Assembly: GCF_001458355.1 (NCBI RefSeq) | Contig: NZ_CYSA01000027.1 | Location: 124,001-188,000, forward strand | Length of the DNA: 64,000 nucleotides | Reading direction: 5' to 3' | DNA from: Thalassovita gelatinovora | Lineage (GTDB): Bacteria; Pseudomonadota; Alphaproteobacteria; Rhodobacterales; Rhodobacteraceae | In this document: in pieces, positions 44,677 to 53,586 of the stretch | Layout of the letters: each line of letters opens with the position of its first letter | Position numbering within the stretch: position 1 is the stretch's first letter | Program-made: the position numbers and the translations under genes | Notes under the pieces: generated by a model | Database searches by the model: none | What the model saw: only the letters and a program-made list of their open reading frames with translations | Told to the model about the DNA's origin: nothing

Positions 44677-45474
44677 ATGCCGATGAACGGAGTTCTGAGC
44701 GGAAAACGTGGGCTGATCATGGGTGTTGCCAATGAACGCTCGATCGCCTGGGGGATCGCCAAGGCGATGAGCGAAGCCGGGGCCGAACTGGCCTTCACCT
44801 ATCAGGGCGAAGCATTCGGCAAACGGTTGCAGCCACTGGCGGCATCGGTCGGATCGGATTTCATGGTCGATGTCGACGTGACCGACGAAGCCTCGCTCGA
44901 TGCGGCTTTCGCCGCGCTGGGCGATCGTTGGCCGACCATCGATTTCGTGGTCCACGCCATCGCCTTTTCCGACAAGGCCGAACTGACAGGCCGGTTTGTC
45001 AATACCAGCCGTGACAATTTCAAGACCTCGCTGGAAATCTCCTGCTATTCCTTCATCGATGTGGCGCGCCGTGCCTATCCGATGATGAAAGACAGTGGCG
45101 GTACGCTGCTGACCCTGACCTATGGCGGATCGAACCGGGTGACACCGAATTACAACGTGATGGGCGTGGCCAAGGCGGCGCTGGAATCGGCGACCCGGTA
45201 TTTGGCCAACGATCTGGGACCCGACGGTATCCGGGTCAACGCGATTTCGCCGGGGCCGATGAAGACGCTGGCCGGGGCCGCCATCGGTGGCGCGCGCAAG
45301 ACCTACAAGCACACCGATCAGAACGCGCCGCTGCGGTCGAACGCGACGCTGGAAGCGGTTGGGGGCACGGCGGTCTATCTGGCGTCGGAGGCCGGGGCCT
45401 ATACCACCGGTGAAATCATCCGGGTCGATGGCGGTTTCCACGTATTGGGCATGCCGCAACCGGAACATCTGTAA
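44677..45474 (+). CDS. fabI: Enoyl-ACP reductase (NADH)
   Basis: A 265-aa SDR-type enoyl-ACP reductase that completes each cycle of fatty acid elongation. The active site is Tyr159-x6-Lys166 (NYNVMGVAKAAL), with the divergent glycine motif GVANERSIAWGIA typical of FabI. ATG at 44677 touches the fabB stop; another ATG two codons on (44683) is an equally possible start. The operon ends at a GC-rich repeat. FabI is the target of triclosan in related bacteria. Confidence 0.95.
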   Translation: MPMNGVLSGKRGLIMGVANERSIAWGIAKAMSEAGAELAFTYQGEAFGKRLQPLAASVGSDFMVDVDVTDEASLDAAFAALGDRWPTIDFVVHAIAFSDKAELTGRFVNTSRDNFKTSLEISCYSFIDVARRAYPMMKDSGGTLLTLTYGGSNRVTPNYNVMGVAKAALESATRYLANDLGPDGIRVNAISPGPMKTLAGAAIGGARKTYKHTDQNAPLRSNATLEAVGGTAVYLASEAGAYTTGEIIRVDGGFHVLGMPQPEHL

Positions 45475-45496
45475 CCGCTTTTGCGATGCGCGCGGA

Positions 45497-45616
45497 GCGC
45501 CCGTTCCGGGCGCGCAGGCTGTGCTTCGCAACAGGTGCGAAGCGGTGAAGGGGCGCTGCCCCTTCTTGGCCATGCGGCCAATTCAACCCCGGGATATTTT
45601 GAAACAGAAGAACAAG
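45497..45616 (+). repeat. Dispersed GC-hairpin repeat, copy C, with an added hairpin
   Basis: GCGCCCG-TTC-CGGGCGC (45497-45513) precedes AAGGGGCGCTGCCCCTT (45548-45564) and the tail CCCCGGGATATTTTGAAACA then GAAGAACAAG (45587-45616). It lies just after fabI and may also terminate transcription from both sides. Confidence 0.7.
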
Positions 45617-45639
45617 GTTTTAACTTGTCCAGAACAGTT

Positions 45640-46194
45640 TCAGCGGGCGGGTCGGCGTCCCATCAGGCTACCGGGCCGTGCGCGCGCCAAGGCCGCCGTC
45701 AGCAGACCGGCAATGATCGCTTTTACGATGTCGCCGGGGATGAAGGCCACAACCAGCGCCGCCGCCTCGATGAATGACTTGTTCAACACGATCGCCATGC
45801 CGACGATTCCGAACCCATAGAGGACGATGATTCCACCGATCACCGATGCCACGCTTGCGACGACTGCAACCGGCATGCCGCGCCAATATTGAACGATCAG
45901 GCCGGTCACGAACGCCGCCGCGACCCAGCCCACCAAAAACCCGGCGGTCGGGCCCATGAAGACGCCCAGCCCGCCGCGTCCACCGGACAAGAGCGGCAAG
46001 CCAAGAGCCACGATCAGCAAGAAAAGCAGCACAGCCAAGGCACCGCGCCTGGCCCCGAGAACCGTGCCGCAAAGCATGATACCAAGGCTTTGCGCGGTGA
46101 TCGGCACCCCGAAGCCCAGTGAGATTTTCGGTAACAGACCCAATACCGCGATCATTGCGGCAAACAGCGCGATATACGCTACAGACTTTTCCAT
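45640..46194 (-). CDS. bioY: Biotin transporter substrate-binding (S) component BioY
   Basis: A 184-aa integral membrane protein with six helices. The GGRGGLGVFMGPTAGFLVGW stretch is the BioY hallmark that lines the biotin site. It is the S component of an energy-coupling factor transporter, binding biotin at the outer face. It lies three bases after bioN on the same strand, with bioM further upstream, forming bioM-bioN-bioY. This suggests the cell can import biotin for the biotin-dependent enzyme encoded next door. Confidence 0.92.
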   Translation of the reverse strand: MEKSVAYIALFAAMIAVLGLLPKISLGFGVPITAQSLGIMLCGTVLGARRGALAVLLFLLIVALGLPLLSGGRGGLGVFMGPTAGFLVGWVAAAFVTGLIVQYWRGMPVAVVASVASVIGGIIVLYGFGIVGMAIVLNKSFIEAAALVVAFIPGDIVKAIIAGLLTAALARARPGSLMGRRPAR

Positions 46195-46197
46195 ATC

Positions 46198-46818
46198 CTA
46201 CTCCTCGTTCCATTTGTTCAGGCCACCACGCGCCCGCAATGCCTGCGCGACGTTATCCGCATCATCAAGAGCCAGCAGCGTCAATGGCAGCACCACGTGC
46301 CAGCGTGGCCTGCGGGTCGAACGCGCCGACCAGCTTTGGGTCAGTTGCTGTCCTTTTTCGGACAGGACGGGCACCATGCGCATCACCAGCGCGATCCCGA
46401 TTTCAAGCGCCCGCATGTTCAGACCAAGCCGGGCGAACGGTGTCCCGATCCAGCGGATCACCGCCATCATGTCGGACAGGCGGGTCGTCATCGTGACCAG
46501 ATTGGCAAGCCCCACAGCGGTCACCATGCGCAAGCAGATCACCAGCCCCGCAGATATATCCCGCGTCACAAGATGCCATAGCAGCACAACCGCCACAAAA
46601 GGCCACAGAATCCGAAGCCGCGAAAGACCGCCGCGCAGGAACCGGACCCCCGGAAGCGAATAAAGCCCGAGGGCAGAAAGAAAGGCGGCGATATGAAACC
46701 GCAGATCGGCAGAAGCCGCCAAAGCGACCGTTGCCAGCAACAACAGGCCAAGCTTCAAACCCGCCGGAAGGTCATGCGCCCGGGTTCTAACGGGGGAGGT
46801 CAGAGATATCATCATCAT
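46198..46818 (-). CDS. bioN: ECF transporter transmembrane (T) component BioN
   Basis: A 206-aa membrane protein of the CbiQ/EcfT family coupling the ATPase BioM to BioY. Several hydrophobic helices in the first half are followed by the coupling-helix region with the conserved ARSTRRPRW and ALRARGG segments (the A-R-G type motifs that contact the ATPase). Three consecutive ATGs are possible starts. It overlaps bioM by 32 bases, a strong sign of coupling. Confidence 0.87.
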   Translation of the reverse strand: MMMISLTSPVRTRAHDLPAGLKLGLLLLATVALAASADLRFHIAAFLSALGLYSLPGVRFLRGGLSRLRILWPFVAVVLLWHLVTRDISAGLVICLRMVTAVGLANLVTMTTRLSDMMAVIRWIGTPFARLGLNMRALEIGIALVMRMVPVLSEKGQQLTQSWSARSTRRPRWHVVLPLTLLALDDADNVAQALRARGGLNKWNEE

Positions 46819-47584
46819 CCCCTAGTCGCGTCATTTCAGTTAGATAATCCGATATCACATCCGGCCCTGTGCCCACCTTTTCGATCCGACCCTTGTCGAG
46901 CCACAGCACCGTTTCGCATCCTTTCAGATCTTGCGGGTCGTGGGAAATATGGATCACGGCCCCCGAAAACAGGTGCAGATAGCGACGCAACTGTGCCTTT
47001 GTCGGGATATCCAGACCCGCGAAAGGTTCATCCAAGACAAGTGTTTTGGGCGCCATGGCGACAATTGCCATCAGGCAGACAAGATGCTTTTGCCCTTGTG
47101 ACAAGGTCGCGACAGAAACGTCTGCCCAGTCGGATTTGTGAAACGCTGCAAGCGTATCCAGCGCATCGCGTTCCGCCTGACGTTTTGACCGCCCAAGTTG
47201 GGTCAGTCCGAAGGCCACTTCTTCCAGAACGGTGGGAAAGATGATCTGGTGATCCGGGTTTTGAAACAGGATACCGACATCCCGGATCGCCGCCCGGCGG
47301 TCGGCATACATGTCGACACCATCCAGCGTCGCCTTGCCCGAAGACGGGGCGACCAGCCCCGCCAGCACGCGCGCGAGCGTCGATTTTCCCGACCCATTGC
47401 GCCCAACGATCCCGAGACGCGAAAAACGCAGGTCAAGATCGAGATCCGATAGCACCGGGCGTTGTTCGAAAGCCAGACTCAGCCCCGTCAACGCGATCTG
47501 AACCGGCGTTGTTTTTTCGCGGGCGGTGAATATGTTTCGCTGTATTTCGATAGTTGGTTCCGCCTTCAGATGACTGCTGGCCAA
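46787..47584 (-). CDS. bioM: ECF transporter ATP-binding protein BioM
   Basis: ABC ATPase (up to 265 aa) energising biotin uptake. Walker A GRNGSGKST lies at 61-69, the Q loop is FQNPDHQI, the signature is TLSQGQKHLV and Walker B is LVLDEPFAGLD. The C terminus overlaps bioN. The N terminus is uncertain: the frame opens with a TTG at 47584 that has no ribosome site. The conserved domain begins only near residue 28, so the true start may lie later at a non-ATG codon. Confidence 0.85.
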   Translation of the reverse strand: MASSHLKAEPTIEIQRNIFTAREKTTPVQIALTGLSLAFEQRPVLSDLDLDLRFSRLGIVGRNGSGKSTLARVLAGLVAPSSGKATLDGVDMYADRRAAIRDVGILFQNPDHQIIFPTVLEEVAFGLTQLGRSKRQAERDALDTLAAFHKSDWADVSVATLSQGQKHLVCLMAIVAMAPKTLVLDEPFAGLDIPTKAQLRRYLHLFSGAVIHISHDPQDLKGCETVLWLDKGRIEKVGTGPDVISDYLTEMTRLGDDDDISDLPR

Positions 47585-48089
47585 GGGAATCGGGCGGCAC
47601 GACCGGTCTGCCTGCCCATCGGGTTTCGCTCATGATAATGCGGTCAGCAAGCGGGTTAAAGAGACCTGCAAGAAACCGCATCGCACCTGGCAAAACCATC
47701 TGCATGGAAAAGCTGATTTCCCCGAGGTTGATCCCGTTTTGCATAGGCAGGATGAAAAAGCCATCGGGCACATCATTTTCGGCGCATCCGGTCCCGTCGC
47801 GAACCGAAATCTCAGCGACCACGCAGGCCGCGATCAGGTGCAAGCGTGATCAATCTTCCGGATTTGGCGTCTACGGCTTCCATCCGCACCATCAGCACAA
47901 GGTTGGCAAACGCGGTGATCACAGGTTTTCGACCACTGCCGAAACCGGCAAAGCCGCCTGAAGAAGAACTGCCGAAGCTGTTTTCCGGGCGGGTTTGCTT
48001 GTTCTGGCCGCTTGGCGGTTGATCAGGGGATGGGCGATCTGCACTGCATGGTGAAAGATGCACAAGGCGGTCCCGCAGGATACCGGGGG
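47585..48089. other. 505-base region without an assigned gene
   Basis: This lies between pxpC and bioM. On the minus strand two overlapping frames look protein-like but cannot be joined without a frameshift. One covers about 48010-47812, with FANLVLMVRMEAVDAKSGRL. The other covers 47843-47598, with GFFILPMQNGINLGEISFSM and AGRPVVPPDS. No homolog was recognised. They may be the remnant of one decayed gene, or simple non-coding sequence. The bioMNY promoter should also lie here. Confidence 0.35.
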
Positions 48090-49061
48090 TTAGCCCAGCA
48101 CCTGACGGATTTGCACCAAGGTTTTCTTTCGTTCCGCCCGCGCAGCGAGCGCCTGTTCCATATTGACCCGCCGGAATTTGACTGCAGAGTTCGGTTGCAA
48201 CTGCCCGATCAAGTCCATGTCTGCCGAAATGATCGCGCCAAGCGTGAAATACCCCCCGCCCGACACCGCATCGCGGTGCAGAACGATCGGTTCCAAACCA
48301 CCGGGAACCTGGATCGATCCGTAAGAATAGCATCCGTCCACGATGTTCGACGGATCCGAACCGGCGCCGAACGGCTGCGGGCGGTCCACAAATTCCATCG
48401 GTTGGCCGCCGCGGAAACGGTATCCCATCCGGTCCGCTTCGGGGGCGACCTTCCAATCATCATCAAAGAAGGCGTTTTGGCTCTTTTCAGTCAGACGATG
48501 CCAGTAAAGGCCGGGCAGCACACGCAGGTCTGCCGGTTTGCCCGGACCACGGCGCAACGCGTCGGGCACCGTCCTGCCTTCGGCGACAATGGCGCCTTGG
48601 CCCACGGGTAGCTTGTCGCCGGCTGCCAGCGGGCGCCCTTCGAAGCCACCAAGTGCGCCAATCGCATAGGTCGCACGCGATCCAAGCGCCAAGGGCGTGT
48701 CGATCCCGCCGCTGAAGGCGATATAGATGCGCGCGCCCTCTTTGAGAAAACCAAAACTTAGTGTCTGGCCTGCCTTTACGTCGAACGTGGTCCAGGTTTC
48801 CCGGGTGTCCCCATCCAACAATACCGGCAGTTCAGCACCGGTAATCGCGACGCTCATATCCGCGCCGAACCTGATTTCCGGCCCCATGAAAACCGCTTCG
48901 AGTCCGGCAGCGCCTTCATCATTGCCAACCAGCAGGTTGGCGGCCCTGAGGGCAAGACGGTCCATCGCGCCACCTTCGGGAATCCCGAGGTGGAAATACC
49001 CCGGACGGCCAAGATCCTGCACGGTTGTTGCAAGTCCCGGTTTGACAATCTCAAACGTCAT
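48090..49061 (-). CDS. pxpC: Biotin-dependent carboxyltransferase subunit PxpC (KipA/AHS2)
   Basis: A 323-aa protein of the KipA/AHS2 family, one half of the carboxyltransferase fold found in urea carboxylase. Signature blocks are VVQDLGRPG-like TTVQDLGRPGYFHLGIP near the N terminus, AITGAELP, and FSGGIDTPLALGSRAT. In 5-oxoprolinase it is the PxpC subunit. It overlaps pxpB by 11 bases and is the last gene of the leftward pxpA-accB-accC-pxpB-pxpC operon. Cytoplasmic; acts as a complex with PxpB. Confidence 0.9.
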   Translation of the reverse strand: MTFEIVKPGLATTVQDLGRPGYFHLGIPEGGAMDRLALRAANLLVGNDEGAAGLEAVFMGPEIRFGADMSVAITGAELPVLLDGDTRETWTTFDVKAGQTLSFGFLKEGARIYIAFSGGIDTPLALGSRATYAIGALGGFEGRPLAAGDKLPVGQGAIVAEGRTVPDALRRGPGKPADLRVLPGLYWHRLTEKSQNAFFDDDWKVAPEADRMGYRFRGGQPMEFVDRPQPFGAGSDPSNIVDGCYSYGSIQVPGGLEPIVLHRDAVSGGGYFTLGAIISADMDLIGQLQPNSAVKFRRVNMEQALAARAERKKTLVQIRQVLG

Positions 49062-49926
49062 TGAGGGCCTCCATCAGCTTGGCATTGAAGCCGGTCATGT
49101 CCTTGTTGAATGCGTCGAGATCGAATGCGACTTCGGCGATCTTGGGCGCGTAGGTGCCCTTTTCGACCTCATCGATGATGCGGTCATATTCCGCGCGGTC
49201 GATGGGTTTCCATTTCACGATATCGCCGGGTTTGAAGAAGACCATGAAGTCTTTGAGATAGCTGATCTTCTGTTCTGGATCGAAAATCGGCATCGGGGTG
49301 ATGCCGAACATCTGGTATCCTCCTGCCCCGCGAACCGAGTAGATACAGGAAAAACAGCCACCATACCCGACCGTCAGTTTTGGTGTGTCGGTGCGCGGTC
49401 GCAGGTATTTGGGGACCTGCAATTGTTTTTCGCGCTCGACGAGCTGATAGAGGAACGGCAGGCCCGACACAAACCCGACCATAGACACGAACCAAGGCTG
49501 TGCATGATGGGCTTCGATGAAGCTGGCCACAGAATCGAAACCGTTGATCCGTGCAGCATAGTCCAGATCAGTGCCGGACGGATCCTGATGGCGTTCCCGG
49601 AACCGCATCAAAGTTTCGTGAGTCCACGGGTCTTCGTAGAAAACCGGGATCTCGATGATCCGCGTATCAAGTCGCTTTTCCTGCGCCTCGGCTTCGTGTT
49701 CGAGCTCCTTGATCCTTGCCATCATTTCGTCAGGCGCGATCACGTCCGGATCGAAACGCACTTCAAACGAAGCGTTGGCGGGACAGATTTCGGTGACGCC
49801 GGGAATGTTCGCGGCGCGGACAAGCTTGCTCAGGGATAGGCTGATGAAGAAAGCGTCGAGAGACATTTCATCATCTACCTCGACATAGACGTGCTCATCT
49901 CCCCCGTAGGTGTAGCGCGTTTTCAT
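49051..49926 (-). CDS. pxpB: Carboxyltransferase domain subunit PxpB (KipI/AHS1)
   Basis: A 291-aa protein of the KipI/AHS1 family that pairs with PxpC. The typical core VGYGGCFSCIYSVRGAGGYQ and the FFKPGDIVKWKPI segment are present. It is longer than standalone KipI (about 220-240 aa) because of a C-terminal tail of about 60 residues, like the AHS1 part of urea carboxylase. The ATG overlaps accC by four bases. Together with the biotin carboxylase and BCCP encoded upstream, it forms the parts of a complete biotin-dependent carboxylase. Confidence 0.87.
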   Translation of the reverse strand: MKTRYTYGGDEHVYVEVDDEMSLDAFFISLSLSKLVRAANIPGVTEICPANASFEVRFDPDVIAPDEMMARIKELEHEAEAQEKRLDTRIIEIPVFYEDPWTHETLMRFRERHQDPSGTDLDYAARINGFDSVASFIEAHHAQPWFVSMVGFVSGLPFLYQLVEREKQLQVPKYLRPRTDTPKLTVGYGGCFSCIYSVRGAGGYQMFGITPMPIFDPEQKISYLKDFMVFFKPGDIVKWKPIDRAEYDRIIDEVEKGTYAPKIAEVAFDLDAFNKDMTGFNAKLMEALNDV

Positions 49927-51299
49927 GCGGCGTCTCCTTTTGTGGTCAGGTTCTCGGCCTCAAGCCAGGGTTCGAGCCATTGAGTATGGAAGGTACCGGC
50001 CCGGACGTCCCGGTCGGCGGCCAGCGCGAGATGCAGCGGAATCGTTGTCTTCGTTCCCTCGATCTTCATCTCGTTAAGCGCATCGACAAGCTTGTCGATT
50101 GCCATGTCGCGGGTCGGGGCGTGCACGATGACCTTGCCAAGCAGCGAATCGTAAAACGGCGGGATCTGGTAGCCTTCGGACAGGAAGTGATCGAAGCGCA
50201 CACCGTCGCCCGTCGGTTCTTTCAGCGTCTTGACCTGGCCCGGCCAGGGCATGAAATTCGCAAAAGGGTCCTCGGCGCAGATTCGGACCTCGATGGCATG
50301 TCCGGTCTTGGCAATCTCGGCCTGGGTCACCGAAAGTTTGCTGCCACCGCTCACCTTGATCATCTCCGCGACAAGGTCGATGCCGGTAACCATTTCGGTC
50401 ACCGGGTGTTCGACCTGAATACGGGTGTTCATTTCGATGAAATAGAATTCGTTGGACGCTTCGTCGTACAGATATTCAAGCGTTCCAGCCCCGCGATAAT
50501 TCACTGACTTCGCAAGCGCGACAGCCGAAGCGCATAATGCGTCCCGGGTTTCGTCATCAAGGCAAACTGCCCCGGCTTCTTCCCAGACTTTTTGACGGCG
50601 TCGCTGAAGGGAACATTCGCGTTCATAGCAATGGATCGCACTAGTGCCGTCGCCAAGGATCTGCACCTCTATATGACGCGGCGACAGAATCGCGCGTTCG
50701 ACATACAGACCGCCGTCACCAAAGGCCGCTTCGGCTTCCGCCTTTGCCTGTGGCGCAAGAATTCTAAGCTCGTCGGCAGTTTTGGCGATGCGTATCCCGC
50801 GCCCGCCGCCCCCGGCAGCGGCCTTGATCATGACAGGGAAACCCACTTCTTTGGCAACCGCCAAGGCGCGTTCAATGCCGTCGACGCGACCGTCAGACCC
50901 CGGCACAACCGGCACGCCGGCGGCTTGCGCAGCCTGCCGGGCGGCAACCTTGTCGCCCATGCGTTCGATCGTATCCGCAGACGGCCCGACAAAGATCATC
51001 CCTGCCTGTTCTACCTCGCGGGCAAAAGCGGGGTTTTCGGACAGAAAACCATAGCCCGGATGGATCGCATCCGCGCCGCTTTCCCGCGCCGCCTTCAGGA
51101 TCGCGTCGATATTGAGATAGCTTTCCTTTGAAGGTGCCGGCCCGATACAAACCGCTTCATCCGCGAGCCTGACCGCAAGCATGTCCGCATCCGCTTCGGA
51201 ATGGGCTTGGATCGAATGGAGTCCAAGCGACTGTGCTGCGCGAACGATGCGCACCGCAATCTCTCCTCGGTTGGCGATGAATAGCCGCTGGATAGCCAT
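49923..51299 (-). CDS. accC: Biotin carboxylase subunit (AccC-like) of the pxp cluster
   Basis: A 458-aa ATP-grasp biotin carboxylase that carboxylates biotin on BCCP using ATP and bicarbonate. The N-terminal domain begins QRLFIANRGEIAVRI. The glycine-rich loop GGGGRGIRIAK, the EMNTRIQVEHPVTE catalytic strand and the RICAEDP region are intact. It is a second AccC-type subunit dedicated to the pxp cluster, judged by its place between the BCCP gene (three bases away) and pxpB (overlapping). The housekeeping accBC genes are not in this window, so it could serve acetyl-CoA carboxylase too, but that is less likely. Confidence 0.88.
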   Translation of the reverse strand: MAIQRLFIANRGEIAVRIVRAAQSLGLHSIQAHSEADADMLAVRLADEAVCIGPAPSKESYLNIDAILKAARESGADAIHPGYGFLSENPAFAREVEQAGMIFVGPSADTIERMGDKVAARQAAQAAGVPVVPGSDGRVDGIERALAVAKEVGFPVMIKAAAGGGGRGIRIAKTADELRILAPQAKAEAEAAFGDGGLYVERAILSPRHIEVQILGDGTSAIHCYERECSLQRRRQKVWEEAGAVCLDDETRDALCASAVALAKSVNYRGAGTLEYLYDEASNEFYFIEMNTRIQVEHPVTEMVTGIDLVAEMIKVSGGSKLSVTQAEIAKTGHAIEVRICAEDPFANFMPWPGQVKTLKEPTGDGVRFDHFLSEGYQIPPFYDSLLGKVIVHAPTRDMAIDKLVDALNEMKIEGTKTTIPLHLALAADRDVRAGTFHTQWLEPWLEAENLTTKGDAA

Positions 51300-51302
51300 G
51301 AC

Positions 51303-51536
51303 TTATTTCATCTCCGCCAGCACGTCGCCTGCCATGATCGGGGACGCGTCTTCGGCAACGTATTTGACAAAGATACCATCAGCTTCGGCCTGCACCTGAA
51401 TGAAGGTTTTCATCACCTCGACGAGCCCGATGACGTCGCCAAGGGTGACCGCATCACCTTCAGACTTGAAAGGCGGCTCTTCCGGTGACGGTTTTTGATA
51501 AAACGTGCCCGGGAGGGGAGATTGAATCTCGGTCAT
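51303..51536 (-). CDS. accB: Biotin carboxyl carrier protein of the pxp cluster
   Basis: A 77-aa single-domain biotinyl carrier. The biotinylated lysine is K43 in VEVMKTFIQV, a variant of the usual AMKM with Val before Met. It lacks the long Pro/Ala linker and N-terminal domain of fatty acid AccB. The ATG at 51536 is chosen, as the upstream frame is a shadow of pxpA. It is three bases from accC. The carrier swings between the carboxylase and the PxpB/PxpC carboxyltransferase. Confidence 0.88.
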   Translation of the reverse strand: MTEIQSPLPGTFYQKPSPEEPPFKSEGDAVTLGDVIGLVEVMKTFIQVQAEADGIFVKYVAEDASPIMAGDVLAEMK

Positions 51537-51574
51537 TGTATTTCCCTGTCGTTTGTTTGGAGTTTCATGATCCG

Positions 51575-52354
51575 TCAGGTCGCTTCGAGCACCGACGAAG
51601 ACGGCGCAATGGTGATGCCGTTGCTGGTCAATTCCCTGCGGATGGCTTGGCCGATCTCGACTGCGCCGGGCGTATCGGAGTGAAAGCAGATGGATTCGAA
51701 TTCTATTTCGATGTCGTCGCCATCCACGGTCGTCACCCGGCCTTCGACACATGCGCGCACACATTTTTGCGCCAACGCCTCGGGGTCGGGCCGCCCGACC
51801 TTGCGGGCGAATACGATCGCGCCATCTGCGCCATAATCGCGATCCGCGTAAAATTCGCGGACTACCGGATGACCCAACCGCTTTGCCACTTCATAAGTCT
51901 TGGAAACGCCCATGCAGTAAACGATGAGATCGCCACTGATTGCCGAAAGGCTTTCGATCATCAGCCGGGACAGTTCTTCATTGCGGGCCGCTTCCATGTA
52001 AAGCGCCCCGTGGGGTTTGACATGCTGAAGCCGGATGCCATGTCGGCGCCCGAATTCGCGTACCGCGCCGACCTGATAGATGATGTCGTTGACCAACTCT
52101 TCGGGCGAGGTCTGAATGAAGCGACGTCCAAACCCTTGCAGATCACGATAGCCGGGATGTGCCCCGAGACCGACGCCATAGTGATTGGCAAGCTTGATCA
52201 CGCGATCCATCGAATTCGGATCACCTGCGTGAAACCCCGCAGCGATATTTGCCGAGGAGATCAGTTCCATCAACGCTTCGTCCGGGGCGTCGCTCAATAC
52301 CCAGTGGCCAAAACCTTCGCCCATGTCACAGTTGAGATCGACAATTTTTCGCAT
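51575..52354 (-). CDS. pxpA: 5-oxoprolinase subunit PxpA (LamB/YcsF family)
   Basis: A 259-aa LamB/YcsF protein. Hallmarks are [13 protein letters not shown] at the N terminus, [28 protein letters not shown] and KPHGALY. In Bacillus and E. coli, PxpA with PxpB and PxpC forms the ATP-dependent 5-oxoprolinase that opens pyroglutamate to glutamate. The ATG at 52354 follows AAGGG by six bases; the GTG one codon earlier is an alternative. First gene of the operon, divergent from a LysR regulator. Confidence 0.9.
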   Translation of the reverse strand: MRKIVDLNCDMGEGFGHWVLSDAPDEALMELISSANIAAGFHAGDPNSMDRVIKLANHYGVGLGAHPGYRDLQGFGRRFIQTSPEELVNDIIYQVGAVREFGRRHGIRLQHVKPHGALYMEAARNEELSRLMIESLSAISGDLIVYCMGVSKTYEVAKRLGHPVVREFYADRDYGADGAIVFARKVGRPDPEALAQKCVRACVEGRVTTVDGDDIEIEFESICFHSDTPGAVEIGQAIRRELTSNGITIAPSSSVLEAT

Positions 52355-52629
52355 CACATGCCCTTAATTTTCTGATCGCTCGATCATGAGAGACGGGCTG
52401 TATTTTTGTAAAGTTCAATTATTAGATATGCTATTATCGAAAAATCCGAACGTATGATCCCTGAAAAGCTCCAGTAAATGGGCAAATAATCGACACTATC
52501 AACCCAAGTGACCGAATAATACGCAAGAAAAGGATGCAATCTTCTGATTTTCCGATAATGGTCTTGTGAAGTTTTGTATAAATTCGAATAGTCCCCCGGA
52601 CATAGCAATCGTGATGACAGGGCCCCGGT
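52355..52629. promoter_or_regulatory. Divergent promoter region between pxpA and lysR
   Basis: 275 AT-rich bases. No perfect long palindrome was found, though ATTAGATATGCTATTAT near 52422-52438 has the AT-rich partial symmetry of LysR sites. An open frame here (52384-52608) is not protein-like. Confidence 0.4.
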
Positions 52630-53547
52630 GTGAATCTCAGGCAGCTTAAATATTTCATAGCGACAGCCGAATTGGGGCAGGTCAGCCGCGCCTCTTCGGA
52701 ACTGTCTATTTCACAGTCGTCCATCACCTCGGCGATCCGCGAGCTTGAGCAGGATATGGGGGTCACCCTTTTCACGCGCACCGCGCAGGGCATGGACCTG
52801 ACGCAGACTGGCCGCAAACTTCTGGGGGCCGCCCGTGACGTGATGGAAAAAGTGGAAATCGCCCGCGACATCGGGCAGGGACATTCGGATGTCGCAGGCA
52901 CAATCAATGTTGCGGCAACATATACCGTATGCGGATACTTCCTGCCGTTTCATCTCGACCGATTGGCGCATAGATTCCCGAACCTGACGATCAATATCAG
53001 CGAACTGAACCGCGAAAGTATCGAAGAAGGGTTGATCTCCAACCGCTTCGACATCGCCGTCATTCTGACCTCGAACACTTCGAATCCCGAACTGACAACG
53101 CAAACGCTGCTGCGGTCGCACCGGCGGCTTTGGGTGCCGCAAAATCACGAACTTGCAAACCGTGAGCAAGCAAGTTTCGAAGACGTGGCGGAACAGGATT
53201 ACATCATGCTGACCGTAGATGAAGCCGCGAATACGTCCATGAAATACTGGGGTCCGACGGGGCTTACCCCCAAAATTCGAATGCGCACATCTTCAACCGA
53301 AGCGGTGCGTTCGATGGTGGCCAACGGGCTTGGCGTGACGATCCTGTCGGATATGGTGTATCGCCCTTGGTCTTTGGAAGGGCGCCGGATCGGGACCGTG
53401 GTGATGGAGCGGGAAATCCCGTCTATGGATGTCGGCCTTGCATGGCGGCGAAATCAGGACCTGCCCACGTCGGTCCGGTTGTTTGTGGACTATTTCCGCG
53501 ATGCCTACCTGTCCCCGCAAATGGCAAATGCAAGCAGACACGGCTGA
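52630..53547 (+). CDS. LysR-family regulator of the pxp operon
   Basis: A 305-aa LysR-type regulator, divergent from the pxpA operon and so its likely regulator. The helix-turn-helix covers about residues 3-60 (GQVSRASSELSISQSSITSA). The effector domain follows from about 90. The start is GTG at 52630, which begins MNLRQLKYFIA, the usual LysR N terminus. The effector (5-oxoproline, an amide or biotin status) cannot be read from the sequence. It converges on the next gene with 39 bases between. Confidence 0.87.
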   Translation: MNLRQLKYFIATAELGQVSRASSELSISQSSITSAIRELEQDMGVTLFTRTAQGMDLTQTGRKLLGAARDVMEKVEIARDIGQGHSDVAGTINVAATYTVCGYFLPFHLDRLAHRFPNLTINISELNRESIEEGLISNRFDIAVILTSNTSNPELTTQTLLRSHRRLWVPQNHELANREQASFEDVAEQDYIMLTVDEAANTSMKYWGPTGLTPKIRMRTSSTEAVRSMVANGLGVTILSDMVYRPWSLEGRRIGTVVMEREIPSMDVGLAWRRNQDLPTSVRLFVDYFRDAYLSPQMANASRHG

Positions 53548-53586
53548 TTGCGGGGATCGTGAGCGCCTTAGGTGCGCAAGGTCCGA

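Noticed and set aside
43366-45573. A 735-codon open frame on the minus strand opposite fabB and fabI
   Set aside because: It is antisense to strongly supported genes, is rich in Arg, His and Gln and has no recognisable domain. High-GC codon use in the real genes leaves this frame open.
47554-47961. A 135-codon plus-strand frame between bioM and pxpC
   Set aside because: No domain is visible and the composition is not protein-like. The minus strand here looks slightly better but is itself unsure.
52384-52608. A 74-codon minus-strand frame in the pxpA-lysR gap
   Set aside because: AT-rich promoter region; no ribosome site or recognisable sequence.
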